Shown: positions 8,336-15,858 of the stretch, piece after piece
Numbering within the stretch: position 1 is the first letter of the stretch
How the letters are laid out: every line of letters begins with the position of its first letter
Origin: Bradyrhizobium sp. Rc3b
Lineage (GTDB): Bacteria > Pseudomonadota > Alphaproteobacteria > Rhizobiales > Xanthobacteraceae
Direction of reading: 5' to 3'
Length of the DNA: 64,000 nucleotides
Assembly: GCF_900114915.1 (NCBI RefSeq)
Contig: NZ_FOUS01000020.1
Span: 82,349-146,348 of the forward strand
Position numbers and translations under genes: made by a program
The notes under the pieces: generated by a model
Told to the model about the DNA's origin: nothing
What the model saw: only the letters and a program-made list of their open reading frames with translations
The model's database searches: none

Positions 8336-8513
8336 GGCATTGCTCCAGTTGATGCTGGCGGACCGCCCTTGCGGCGCGCAACGAGCATTCTGGAACGGCT
8401 CTATGGGTTTGTCGAACGACGGGCTCGCTGTAGCTCGGTATCGGCCCGACTCGCGCCTGCCAGCGTGTCTGCTCGATGGTCGCTAACGTGGGCAAACCGG
8501 GCGTGCCATCGCC

Positions 8514-8614
8514 AAGGCGACACTTCTGGCCCTTCTCGGACCTCCTGCTACGTCCGCTACTGCACCGTTGTTGGGGATAGGCGGACATCGCCGATTTATG
8601 AGTACACGCCCTAG
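8514..8614. repeat. Dispersed intergenic repeat, copy F with GAGTACACGCCCTAG tail
   Basis: ACTTCTGGCCCTTCTCGGACCT, then a diverged second unit TAGGCGGACATCGCC, then TTTATGAGTACACGCCCTAG at 8595-8614. The tail matches the one at 6834-6853 (16 of 20 bases) and resembles the inverted piece CTAGAGCCTGTACTCATAAAA near 2405. The tail overlaps the stop of the hybrid kinase gene. Confidence 0.6.
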
Positions 8615-10869
8615 CTCGCCGTCATTGTCCCGCCGCCCAGCGCCTTCCTGATCATCTCGGCGAGCTGGTTTCTCCGATAGGGCTTGGTCAGCAGCATCAC
8701 GCCGTCGTCGAGCTTGCCGTGATGGACGATGGCGTTGTCGGTGTAGCCGGAGGTGTAGAGCACTTTCACGCCGGGCCGCAGCTTGGCCACCTCGTCGGCG
8801 AGGTCGCGTCCGCTCATGCCGCCGGGGATGACGACGTCGGTGAAGAGGAGATCGAACGGCTGGCCGGCCGCGATCAATTCCAGCGCGGATTTGCCGTCGG
8901 GCGCGGCAACCGTCTTGTAGCCGAGGCTCTCGAGCTGCGCAGTGACGAAGTTGCGCACGAGATTGTCGTCCTCGACGACGAAGATGGTCTCGGCGCCGCC
9001 TTCGACCTGCGGCGCGGCGGCGGCTGCGACGTCCGCCGCGCCTTCGCCCGGCGGGAGATAGAGCTTGATCGTGGTGCCGTGGTTTTCTTCGCTGTAGATC
9101 TTGATGTGGCCGCCGGACTGCTTGACGAAGCCGTAGACCATGGAAAGGCCGAGGCCTGATCCCTTGCCGACTTCCTTGGTGGTGAAGAAGGGCTCGAACG
9201 CCTTCTGCTGGATGTCGGGCGACATGCCGGTGCCGGTGTCGCTGACGGCGAGCATGACGTAGGGGCCGGCCACCACGTCCGCATGGGCCTGTGCATAGGC
9301 CTCATCCAGCACGACGCGGTGGGTCTCCAGCAGCAGCTTGCCGCCGTTCGGCATGGCGTCGCGCGCGTTGATCGCCATGTTGAGCACGGCATTGGTGAGC
9401 CGGGACGGATCGATATGCGCGGTCATCGGCCCCTGTTCAAGCACGGTCTCGATCTGGATCTGCTCGCCGAGGGTGGGACGCAGAAGTTTCGCGATGTCCG
9501 CGATCGCGGCGTTGATCTCGACGTTGCGCGGCTGCAGCGGCTGCCTGCGCGCAAACGCGAGCAGATGCTGGATCAGCTCGGCGCAGCGCTCGGCAGCATC
9601 GTCGATCAGCCGCGCCGCGCGCTGGAGCTCGGGCTGCTGCTTCAGGCTCGCCACCAGCGTCTCGGTGTTGCCGGAGATCACGGTCAGCATGTTGTTGAAG
9701 TCGTGCGCGACGCCGCCGGTCAGCTTGCCGATCGCGTCCAGCTTCTGCGACTGGTACAGCTGCCGCTCGGTCTCGCGCGACATGGTGGCGTCGTGATAGA
9801 CCAGCACCGCGCCCGTGATGTCGCCTTGCCCGTCCAGCATCGGCCGGCCGCTGATCATGAGATGGCGGGGAGCATTGCCGCTGTGCGGGCGGACGATCAT
9901 CTCCAGATCCTCGAACTTCTCGCCGCGCAGCACGCGCACCGAGGGCAGCTCGTCGGCCTTCATCGGCGTGACCCCGTCGCCGTGAAACACATCTGACAGC
10001 GCGCGCAGATTGCGCAGGTTCATGCCGGCGCGATGCAGCAGCATGCGCTCCGCGGCCGGATTGGACAGCAGGACGTTGCCCTCGGCGTCGATGACCAGCA
10101 CCGCCTCCGCCATGCTGTGAAACGTGCTTTGCAGCACGTTGACCGACAGGCGCAGTTCGTCGTGCGCGGTCACCAGATGCTCGGTGCGCTCGGCCACCGC
10201 CGCTTCGAGGGCGTGCTTGGCGGCTTGTGTTTGCTCGAGCGTGCTCTGCAGCTGCACCGTGGCGCGCTGGCTCTCGCGCATCACCAGCGCCACTAGCAGC
10301 AGGATCAGCACGGCGCCGGCGACGTCGATGCCCAGCAGCACGATGCCGGTGCGGCGTGAATCCTGGGAGCGCGCGGTGAGCAGGCGTTCTTCATCCGCGC
10401 TCAGATGGTCGAGATTGCCCATCACCGTGTCCATCAGGCCGCGGCCCTCGGCCTTGCTGTTGAGCGCGGCAATGCCGGCCTGGTCATTCGCCGCGCGCAG
10501 GCGCATCGCTTCGGCGGCGATCTCGACCCGGCGCAGCGCCAGCGGTTCGGTGCCCTCCAGCAGCGTGACCTGATCGGGATTGTCGCGCACGCCGCGCTTC
10601 AGCTCGGCCAGCGCCGGTGCGATCTGGACCCGCACGCCCTGAAACTCGTCGGCGAGCGTCTGGCTGCGATAGAGTTCATAGCCGCGGGCGGCGCTCTCGG
10701 CGCGGCGCAGCAGCACGCGCAGATCGGAGATCTTCTTCTGCACCTGGACGGTGTGGTTGACCCACGCCGCGTCGGACCGCGACTTGACGTCGAGGGCGAT
10801 CGAGGCCGCGGTGATGATCAGGAGGATGGCAAGTCCAGCACCGAGAATGACGCGCTGCGTTGGGATCAA
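8611..10869 (-). CDS. CHASE3 hybrid sensor histidine kinase with receiver domain
   Basis: 752 residues from TTG 10869. This start gives IPTQRVILGAGLAILLIITAAS as the first helix, has AAGAAAGAAG upstream, and overlaps the stop of the regulator gene (TTGA); ATG 10923 inside that gene is the alternative. In order: membrane helix, CHASE3 extracytoplasmic helices (HTVQVQKKISDLRVLLRRAESAARG), second helix, coiled coil, PAS (VLVIDAEGNVLLSNPAAERM), HisKA with phospho-accepting His in GGVAHDFNNMLTVISGN, ATPase boxes (NMAINARDAMPNGG, DTGTGMSP, FFTTKEVGKGSGLGLSMVYG) and a C-terminal receiver with acceptor Asp in LLFTDVVIPGGMSG. The DFNNML motif marks the NtrB-like hybrid kinases. Signal unknown. It is cotranscribed with the CheY-like gene before it. 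Confidence 0.88.
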   Translation of the reverse strand: MIPTQRVILGAGLAILLIITAASIALDVKSRSDAAWVNHTVQVQKKISDLRVLLRRAESAARGYELYRSQTLADEFQGVRVQIAPALAELKRGVRDNPDQVTLLEGTEPLALRRVEIAAEAMRLRAANDQAGIAALNSKAEGRGLMDTVMGNLDHLSADEERLLTARSQDSRRTGIVLLGIDVAGAVLILLLVALVMRESQRATVQLQSTLEQTQAAKHALEAAVAERTEHLVTAHDELRLSVNVLQSTFHSMAEAVLVIDAEGNVLLSNPAAERMLLHRAGMNLRNLRALSDVFHGDGVTPMKADELPSVRVLRGEKFEDLEMIVRPHSGNAPRHLMISGRPMLDGQGDITGAVLVYHDATMSRETERQLYQSQKLDAIGKLTGGVAHDFNNMLTVISGNTETLVASLKQQPELQRAARLIDDAAERCAELIQHLLAFARRQPLQPRNVEINAAIADIAKLLRPTLGEQIQIETVLEQGPMTAHIDPSRLTNAVLNMAINARDAMPNGGKLLLETHRVVLDEAYAQAHADVVAGPYVMLAVSDTGTGMSPDIQQKAFEPFFTTKEVGKGSGLGLSMVYGFVKQSGGHIKIYSEENHGTTIKLYLPPGEGAADVAAAAAPQVEGGAETIFVVEDDNLVRNFVTAQLESLGYKTVAAPDGKSALELIAAGQPFDLLFTDVVIPGGMSGRDLADEVAKLRPGVKVLYTSGYTDNAIVHHGKLDDGVMLLTKPYRRNQLAEMIRKALGGGTMTAS

Positions 10870-11288
10870 GGGGCTTCTTTCTTGTCCTTCGGCTGTGCGC
10901 TCTCGCCCGGACCGGCGAGGCATTCCCGGATCGTGGTCAGCAGCGCTTCCGGCGTGAACGGCTTGCGCAGGCAGCGCGTTGCCCCGAGCTCCAGCGCCAT
11001 GCGGAGGAAATCGGGAGAGGGCGAGGCGGATGAGGCGAAGGCATAGCCGGACATCGCGATCAGCGGAGTAGCCGGCGCGCGCTCGTGAAAGATGCGGATG
11101 GATTCGAAGCCGCGCATATGCGGCATGAATATATCAACGAGCATCACCTCAAAGGCCTGCGCTTCCAGCGCAGCCAGTCCTGTTTCGCCGCCGTCGGCCA
11201 GCGTGACGTCGAAGCCCTGACGTTGGAGGAGGACCTCGATGGTCGCGCCGACCATCGGATCGTCATCAACCACGAGAATACGCGGCAT
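10866..11288 (-). CDS. CheY-like single-domain response regulator
   Basis: 140 residues from ATG 11288 (PRILVVDDDPMVGATIE); the open frame reaches 11354 but that prefix has no family match. All receiver landmarks are present: the acidic pair DDD near residue 8, phospho-acceptor Asp in VMLVDIFMPHMRG, the Ser switch in PLIAMSGYA, and Lys in CLRKPFTPE. There is no output domain. The gene directly precedes and overlaps the hybrid kinase gene, its probable partner; the arrangement suggests a phosphorelay from the hybrid kinase or a fast CheY-type effector. The tail QPKDKKEA is charged and probably disordered. Confidence 0.87.
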   Translation of the reverse strand: MPRILVVDDDPMVGATIEVLLQRQGFDVTLADGGETGLAALEAQAFEVMLVDIFMPHMRGFESIRIFHERAPATPLIAMSGYAFASSASPSPDFLRMALELGATRCLRKPFTPEALLTTIRECLAGPGESAQPKDKKEAP

Positions 11289-11655
11289 GACACTTCCCAG
11301 TAATCGAAGTCCCCACTGTGATTGGTGATATCCGCGAATCGTGCCTCGGGTCAATTTTGGATTGGATCGGGGTAGATATGCACGGTGCGGTGCATAGGCT
11401 GCGGCGCGTGTTCCGTGCCTTATCTTGGGCCACGCGTCATCTATGCGTCATGATTCGCCCGTGAGCGCACGCGGCACGCGAAGTGGGAGCGGCTTCGATG
11501 AAAGGTTGAAGCAAAGTCGAGGGATCGCGAGGCCGAACGCGATCGGCAAGACGACTGGCGAAACTGCAGCGGCTCGCAGAACAGACATGGGCGGCGCCCG
11601 GCCATCACCGGCGCCGCCCATGGGGTTTGTTGCATCGTCGATTGTTCAGACCGTC
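11289..11655. other. Intergenic space with a terminator hairpin
   Basis: 367 bp between two minus-strand transcription units. It must contain the promoter for the regulator-kinase pair; near 11380-11397 a palindrome, TGCACGGTGCGGTGCA, is a possible operator. The left end of the BA14K gene's terminator is at 11586-11622. No convincing gene is seen; short frames on both strands lack ribosome binding sites. Confidence 0.5.
11586..11622 (-). terminator. Strong hairpin downstream of the BA14K gene
   Basis: Perfect 13 bp arms, CATGGGCGGCGCC and GGCGCCGCCCATG, with an 11-base loop, 34 bp after the stop of the gene on the minus strand. There is no long T-tract, so it may act as an mRNA 3' stabiliser as well as a terminator. 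Confidence 0.6.
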
Positions 11656-12321
11656 TTACGGGCAGGGATGCCGCTGGCCGTCATAACCGAGATAGGTGCC
11701 CGAAGCCGGGTCGTATGACTTGTAGCGCCGCGCGCAATAGGCAGAGTCGCCGCCGCTATCCGGCACCACCGCCACGGTCGGCTCATCATAGTAGCTGTCG
11801 CCATAGTAGTAGGGGTCATCGTAATAGCCGCCGCCGTAATAGGCATACGAGCCGAGCCCGCCGATCGCCGCACCGGCCGCGAAGCCCGGCCAGAAGCCGC
11901 CGCGACGATGATGATGATGCCAGCCTCCGCCGCTCCAGTTGCCACCGCGGCCTTGCCAGGTGCCGCTGTTGGCGGCTGCAAAGTTACGGCTGACGCCGCC
12001 GGTAAAGGACGTGCCGCCGCCCGGACGGACCGCTGGGCCGGCCGCGAAGCTGCCGCCACCTCCCTGCAACGCAGGGCCGCCGCCAACCCGTGCTCCGCCA
12101 CCGAAGCCGCCACCACCCATGCGCGCGCCGCCGCCACCACCGAAGTGAGCGCCGCCGCCACCGCCACCGCCGATGTGAGCACCACCACCGCCACCGCCGA
12201 CGTGGCCGCCACCACCGCCGCCACGGCCACCGCCGCCGGGCCCCTGTGCAAAGCTCGGTGAAGTCATGGGTAGAACGAGCGCCAGCGCTGCGGCGGCACT
12301 CAAAACTTTCAGACTTTTCAT
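11656..12321 (-). CDS. Glycine-rich exported BA14K-like protein
   Basis: 221 residues: a signal peptide (MKSLKVLSAAAALALVLP to SFAQ), a long low-complexity stretch of glycine runs broken by His, Ala and Phe (about residues 28-85), a Gly/Trp/Asn region, one possible membrane or hydrophobic loop (FWPGFAAGAAIGGLGSYAYYGGGYY), a Tyr/Asp run, and a C-terminal BA14K motif, YCARRYKSYDPASGTYLGYD, ending in RHPCP with paired cysteines. BA14K proteins are immunoreactive, lectin-like envelope proteins in Brucella and relatives. A weaker EcfG-like promoter lies upstream, which suggests stress control. Confidence 0.8.
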   Translation of the reverse strand: MKSLKVLSAAAALALVLPMTSPSFAQGPGGGGRGGGGGGHVGGGGGGAHIGGGGGGGAHFGGGGGARMGGGGFGGGARVGGGPALQGGGGSFAAGPAVRPGGGTSFTGGVSRNFAAANSGTWQGRGGNWSGGGWHHHHRRGGFWPGFAAGAAIGGLGSYAYYGGGYYDDPYYYGDSYYDEPTVAVVPDSGGDSAYCARRYKSYDPASGTYLGYDGQRHPCP

Positions 12322-12345
12322 GATAAAACTCCTTTCCCGGAAGCA

Positions 12346-12370
12346 AACCCTATGAAAGGGCTGGAGTTCC
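12346..12370 (-). promoter_or_regulatory. Candidate EcfG-type promoter (imperfect) of the BA14K gene
   Basis: On the minus strand GGAAC (12370-12366), a 16-base spacer, then GGTT (12349-12346), against the alphaproteobacterial EcfG consensus GGAAC-N16/17-CGTT: one mismatch in the -10 part. The predicted start would be about 20 bases ahead of ATG 12321. Confidence 0.4.
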
Positions 12371-12564
12371 TGGGATCACGCCGGTTTGCGCGTGAACGGA
12401 GCCTCGCTCTCAATGGCTGTACCCCGCATGAACGGATCGCGTCCGATTTGCGGCAGCGTTCATGGCGAGGCCGGCGCATTTGCCGAGGGCACCGCCGCCC
12501 CGCCGAACTGGACATTTCGCCGCCCGGATGGCATCAGGACCCGACGAAGCAGGGCCCTTGCCGC

Positions 12565-12972
12565 ATGAAACAATTCTTCCTCAAGTTCTTCACCTGGTGG
12601 AACGGCCAGACTTTTGGCACCCAACTCTGGACCAAGCGGTACGGAGAGCTGGTCGGCCAGGACGAGCAGGGCAATCTCTACTATCGCACCCGCGGCGGGG
12701 CGGTCGATCCCACGCTCGGCTTCGAGCGACGCTGGGTGGTCTATAACGGCTATGCGGAAGCCAGCCGGATCCCGCCGTCCTGGCACGGCTGGATTCATCA
12801 CGTTGTCGATGTGCCGCCGACCGAGGCCAACTATCAGCCGCGCGAATGGGAAAAGCCGCACCAGCCGAATCTTACCGGCACGGTAAAGGCCTATCGGCCC
12901 TCGGGCTCGACCCTTGCCAGCGGCAGGCGTCCGAAGGCGACCGGCGATTATCAGCCCTGGACGCCTGGCTAG
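12565..12972 (+). CDS. NADH:ubiquinone oxidoreductase subunit NDUFA12 family
   Basis: 135 residues from ATG 12565, which gives the family's normal start MKQFFLKFFTWWNGQTFGT; the frame is open from 12352 but that part is not conserved. Landmarks are TKRYGELVGQDEQGNLYYR, RRWVVYNGYAEASRIPPSWHGWIHH and a C-terminal GSTLASGRRPKATGDYQPW. The protein is the supernumerary complex I subunit (B17.2) that alphaproteobacteria share with mitochondria; it sits on the matrix-arm surface and helps assembly. In many relatives it lies next to the DUF2155 gene, here found 5 kb away at 18088. Confidence 0.92.
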   Translation: MKQFFLKFFTWWNGQTFGTQLWTKRYGELVGQDEQGNLYYRTRGGAVDPTLGFERRWVVYNGYAEASRIPPSWHGWIHHVVDVPPTEANYQPREWEKPHQPNLTGTVKAYRPSGSTLASGRRPKATGDYQPWTPG

Positions 12973-13336
12973 GCTTTCGGTCCTTCCTCGAATCTCGATC
13001 GTTCGGTTGGATGCACGCGCATCCGCCTCACCCTGCTGTGGACAACGGGAACAGCGGGGACGGCGCCTGCGCGGACATTGCGGCCACGCAAGCCATGCGG
13101 CTCAATGATTCCATCTTACGGAGATGGGAAACCATCGCGTTCGGTTCGGGCAACAGCTCGCGACTGTCCCGAAATGCAGCGGCCGCCGACAAGGACTCGA
13201 TCGGGAGATAGGCCCCCGGTCTGGAAGGTCCGAAATCGCCCGATGTGAATGTGCAGCCGCCGTAAGACAGGAAAGGCCGCTTGGGAAACCGAGCGGCCTT
13301 TTTCTTTGAGGCGCTTCGTCGGCCGGTTTGTGCGCC
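12973..13336 (+). other. Intergenic space ending in a terminator; possible small RNA
   Basis: 364 bp with no good reading frame. It contains a small hairpin (CCATCT, loop, AGATGG; 13112-13128) and ends in an intrinsic terminator at 13273-13304, which is 300 bp past the NDUFA12 stop. The 3' untranslated region would therefore be unusually long, or an independent small RNA may use this terminator. No promoter is obvious. Confidence 0.4.
13273..13304 (+). terminator. Intrinsic terminator
   Basis: AAGGCCGCT (13273-13281) pairs with AGCGGCCTT (13292-13300) and is followed by TTTTTC. This is the classic plus-strand form. It also faces the end of the DUF899 gene, which converges on it. Confidence 0.85.
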
Positions 13337-14056
13337 TCAGTCGTAGCGCACCTTCGGGAAGAAGTCGCCGCGGCCTTCAGGTGTCATGTCGAGCAGGCCC
13401 CAGAGCGGATCGACCAGATCACCGGCGCGATGATGCTGCTTCGGCGCGGGCGGCGCGAAACTCATCTCCGAGCCCCAGAAGTGCCTGATCTTGCCGTTCG
13501 CTCTCCTGAAGACGTTGAAGATCGTTTCGTCCCAGTTCTGCCCCTCGGGAACGTGGTGCTGCGCGCGCATACCCTTGGAGAACTTCGATGTGTCGCCGAA
13601 GTAATCCGCGTCAAAGGAGTTGCCAGCGGTGGACAGCAGCGACAGATGCTCCCAACCGCGTTCGTGGGCCCAGGCGGCAAGACGCGCGATCGGCGATTTT
13701 GCAACGATGTGAAGCGCGGCACGCTCGCCGACATGCCTTGCGGCGCCGTCGAGCCCGTCAAGCAAATGGGTGCAGCCGGGGCACGGCAGCTCGCGCTCCG
13801 GCCCATACATGAAGCTGTACAGGATCAGCGTGTCATTCGGGCCGAACAGCTCCGACATCCTGACCTGTTCCGGCATGCTCGTTTTGCCGATGCGTTCGAA
13901 GACGTAATCCTGGGGCACCTCGCCACCGAGCGGCAGCGCGCGACGCCTGGCAGAAACGACCTCAATCTGAGCCCGGAGGGCAATCTCCTCATCCAGCAAT
14001 GCATTTCGCGCGGCACGATACTCAGTGCTTTCGTTGGGGTAGTGGAGATGCTCCAT
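13337..14056 (-). CDS. DUF899 thioredoxin-like protein
   Basis: 239 residues from ATG 14056, which has GGAG seven bases upstream; ATG 14095 is an alternative with GGGGGA upstream. The start EYRAARNALLDEEIALRAQ, then RRRALPLGGEVPQDYVFE, is the usual N terminus of the family. A thioredoxin-like core follows with LILYSFMYGPERELPCPGCTHLLDGLD: one CPGC pair at the position where peroxiredoxin-like folds keep their active cysteine. The rest is KSPIARLAAWAHERGW, DYFGDTSKFSKG and SFFPKVRYD-type ending FFPKVRYD. The biochemical role of DUF899 proteins is not established; the CPGC suggests thiol chemistry. Confidence 0.85.
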   Translation of the reverse strand: MEHLHYPNESTEYRAARNALLDEEIALRAQIEVVSARRRALPLGGEVPQDYVFERIGKTSMPEQVRMSELFGPNDTLILYSFMYGPERELPCPGCTHLLDGLDGAARHVGERAALHIVAKSPIARLAAWAHERGWEHLSLLSTAGNSFDADYFGDTSKFSKGMRAQHHVPEGQNWDETIFNVFRRANGKIRHFWGSEMSFAPPAPKQHHRAGDLVDPLWGLLDMTPEGRGDFFPKVRYD

Positions 14057-14138
14057 GATTGCGCTCCGGATGCTGTGAGTTTCGTGCGCATTCAACTCGT
14101 CCCCCGAAACCTCGGTTCCGTCGCCGAAAGTGGAACGT

Positions 14139-14825
14139 CTACACCACCCGGTCCGCAGCGCGCTTCACCGCCTCGAGCCGCCGTGCATGGTTTTGCGCGC
14201 CGCGCTCCCGGAGCAAGGTCATCACTTCGGCCGGCGCCGTATCGGGCGAGCCCGAATTGAACGGCGGGGCGGGGTTATATTCCATCTGGAGCTGGATCGC
14301 TTCCGCGGTGGTGCGATTGACGAGGATCGACACCAGCGTCAGCGCGAAATCGATTCCTGCGGTGACGCCGCCGCCGGTGATGCGGTTGCGGTCGATGCAG
14401 ACACGCGCCTTGGTCGGCGTGGCGCCAAATTGGGCCAGCATCTCCATCGCGCTCCAATGGGTGGCGGCGCGGTAGCCCTTGAGCAGACCGGCAGCGCCGA
14501 GCGCCAGCGATCCCGTGCAGACGGAGGTGACGTATTTTGCGCCCTCGGCCTGCCGGCGCAGGAAGTCGAGCACCTCCTCGTCATTGAGCAGGTCGTCAGT
14601 GCCGCGGCCGCCGGGTACGCAGATCACGTCCAGTTGCGGGCAGTCGGCGAATGTCGTGGTCGGCGTCAGCGTCAGCACGGAATCGCTCGGCACCGGCTCG
14701 ATCCGCTTCCAGATCAAATGCAGCTGTGCGCCGGGCACCATGGCGAACACCTGCAAGGGACCGGTGAAGTCGAGCTGGGTGACGCGCGGGAACACCAAAA
14801 GTCCAATCTGGAGCGGTGACGACAT
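14139..14825 (-). CDS. DJ-1/PfpI family protein, isonitrile-hydratase-like
   Basis: 228 residues from ATG 14825, which follows GGAGGA by eight bases. The class I glutamine amidotransferase-like fold is clear: IGLLVFPRVTQLDFTGPLQVF, LDVICVPGGRGTDDLL, the nucleophile elbow YVTSVCTGSLALGAAGLL with the catalytic Cys, and ATHWSAMEML. This subgroup includes cyclohexyl-isocyanide hydratase (InhA) of Pseudomonas; I would not assert that substrate. It is transcribed away from a GlxA-type regulator that has a related domain, a common genomic pair in which the regulator controls the enzyme gene. Confidence 0.85.
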   Translation of the reverse strand: MSSPLQIGLLVFPRVTQLDFTGPLQVFAMVPGAQLHLIWKRIEPVPSDSVLTLTPTTTFADCPQLDVICVPGGRGTDDLLNDEEVLDFLRRQAEGAKYVTSVCTGSLALGAAGLLKGYRAATHWSAMEMLAQFGATPTKARVCIDRNRITGGGVTAGIDFALTLVSILVNRTTAEAIQLQMEYNPAPPFNSGSPDTAPAEVMTLLRERGAQNHARRLEAVKRAADRVV

Positions 14826-14879
14826 CGGCAGATCCTCCAAAGACGAGCTTGACGGGCGAAGATTGGCATGGTGCGGTTG

Positions 14880-14914
14880 TGTCTGAAATGGCGTAATTCC
14901 CTCTATTTCGGACA
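14880..14914. promoter_or_regulatory. Candidate operator between the PfpI gene and its divergent regulator
   Basis: Inverted arms TGTCTGAAAT (14880-14889) and ATTTCGGACA (14905-14914) match in 9 of 10 positions with centres 25 bp apart. The right arm ends six bases before the regulator's ATG 14921. The place between divergent genes, with the regulator beside it, makes it a likely site for autoregulation. Confidence 0.45.
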
Positions 14915-14920
14915 TACCCT

Positions 14921-15858
14921 ATGATCGGCATCCTGATCTTCCCGGACTTCCAGCTGCTCGATGCGGCCGGCCCGATCTCGGTGTTCGAGGTCGCGGCGCG
15001 CTGCACTGGCAAGACGCTTGCGCTGCGCGTGCTGGCCGCGGGCGCGGGACTGGTGCGCAGCTCGTCGGGCGTCGAGATGATGGCGCGTGATTTCAAGTCG
15101 GCGAATGCGATCACGACGCTGGTGATCGCGGGCGGCGCGGGCGTTGCGGATGCCGCGCGCTGCGAGGTCACGCGCGCCTTCGTGCAGCGGCTGGCGCGGC
15201 GCGGCGTGCGGGTCGCAAGCGTGTGCTCGGGCGCCTATGTGCTTGCCGAGGCGGGACTGCTCGACGGCCGCCGTGCCACCACGCATTGGGGACGGACGCG
15301 CGATTTCGTCGCGCGCTATCCGAAGGTGAAGTTCGAGCCGGACCAGATCTTCACCCGCGACGGCAATGTCTGGACGTCAGCCGGCATCACCGCGGGCATC
15401 GATCTGGCGCTCGCGATGGTCACCGAGGACCATGGCGAGGAGATCGCGCAGCAGGCCGCGCGGCAGCTCGTGCTCTACCATCGCCGCAGCGGCGGCCAGT
15501 CGCAGTTCTCCTCGCTGCTGGAGCTGAAGCACCGACCGGCCGCTTCGGCGCGCTGTTGTCCTGGGCGCGCGAAAATCTCGACGCGCCGCTGACGGTGGAG
15601 GACCTCGCCGATCGCGCCGGCATGAGCGCACGGCATTTCGCCCGCGCGTTCGCCGCCGAGACCGGCGCGACGCCGTCGAAAGCGATCGAGCGGCTGCGGC
15701 TCGAAGTCGCGCGCGAGCGCGTGCAGTCCTCGCGCGAAGCGATCGAGCTGGTCGCAGAGGCGACCGGGTTTGGCGATCCCGAAAGAATGCGCCGCGCCTT
15801 CATCCGCGCTTTCGGCCAGCCGCCGCAGGCGCTGCGGCGCGCGGCGCGGGCGGGTTAG
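14921..15858 (+). pseudogene. GlxA-type AraC regulator with PfpI-like domain, frameshifted
   Basis: The N-terminal half reads in one frame from ATG 14921: IGILIFPDFQLLDAAGPISVFE, a nucleophile-elbow-like VASVCSGAYVLAEAGLLDG, ATTHWGRTRDF, and YHRRSGGQSQFSSLLELK. The C-terminal AraC domain reads in another frame up to TAG 15858: APTGRFGALLSWARENLD, then LTVEDLADRAGMSARHFAR and VAEATGFGDPERMRRAF. The break is near 15526 (GAGCTGAAGCACCG); one extra G would give LELEAPTGRFG, the family sequence. The gene is therefore missing one base: either a real recent mutation or a sequencing error. Intact, it would be 312 residues and would regulate the divergent PfpI gene. Confidence 0.8.
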
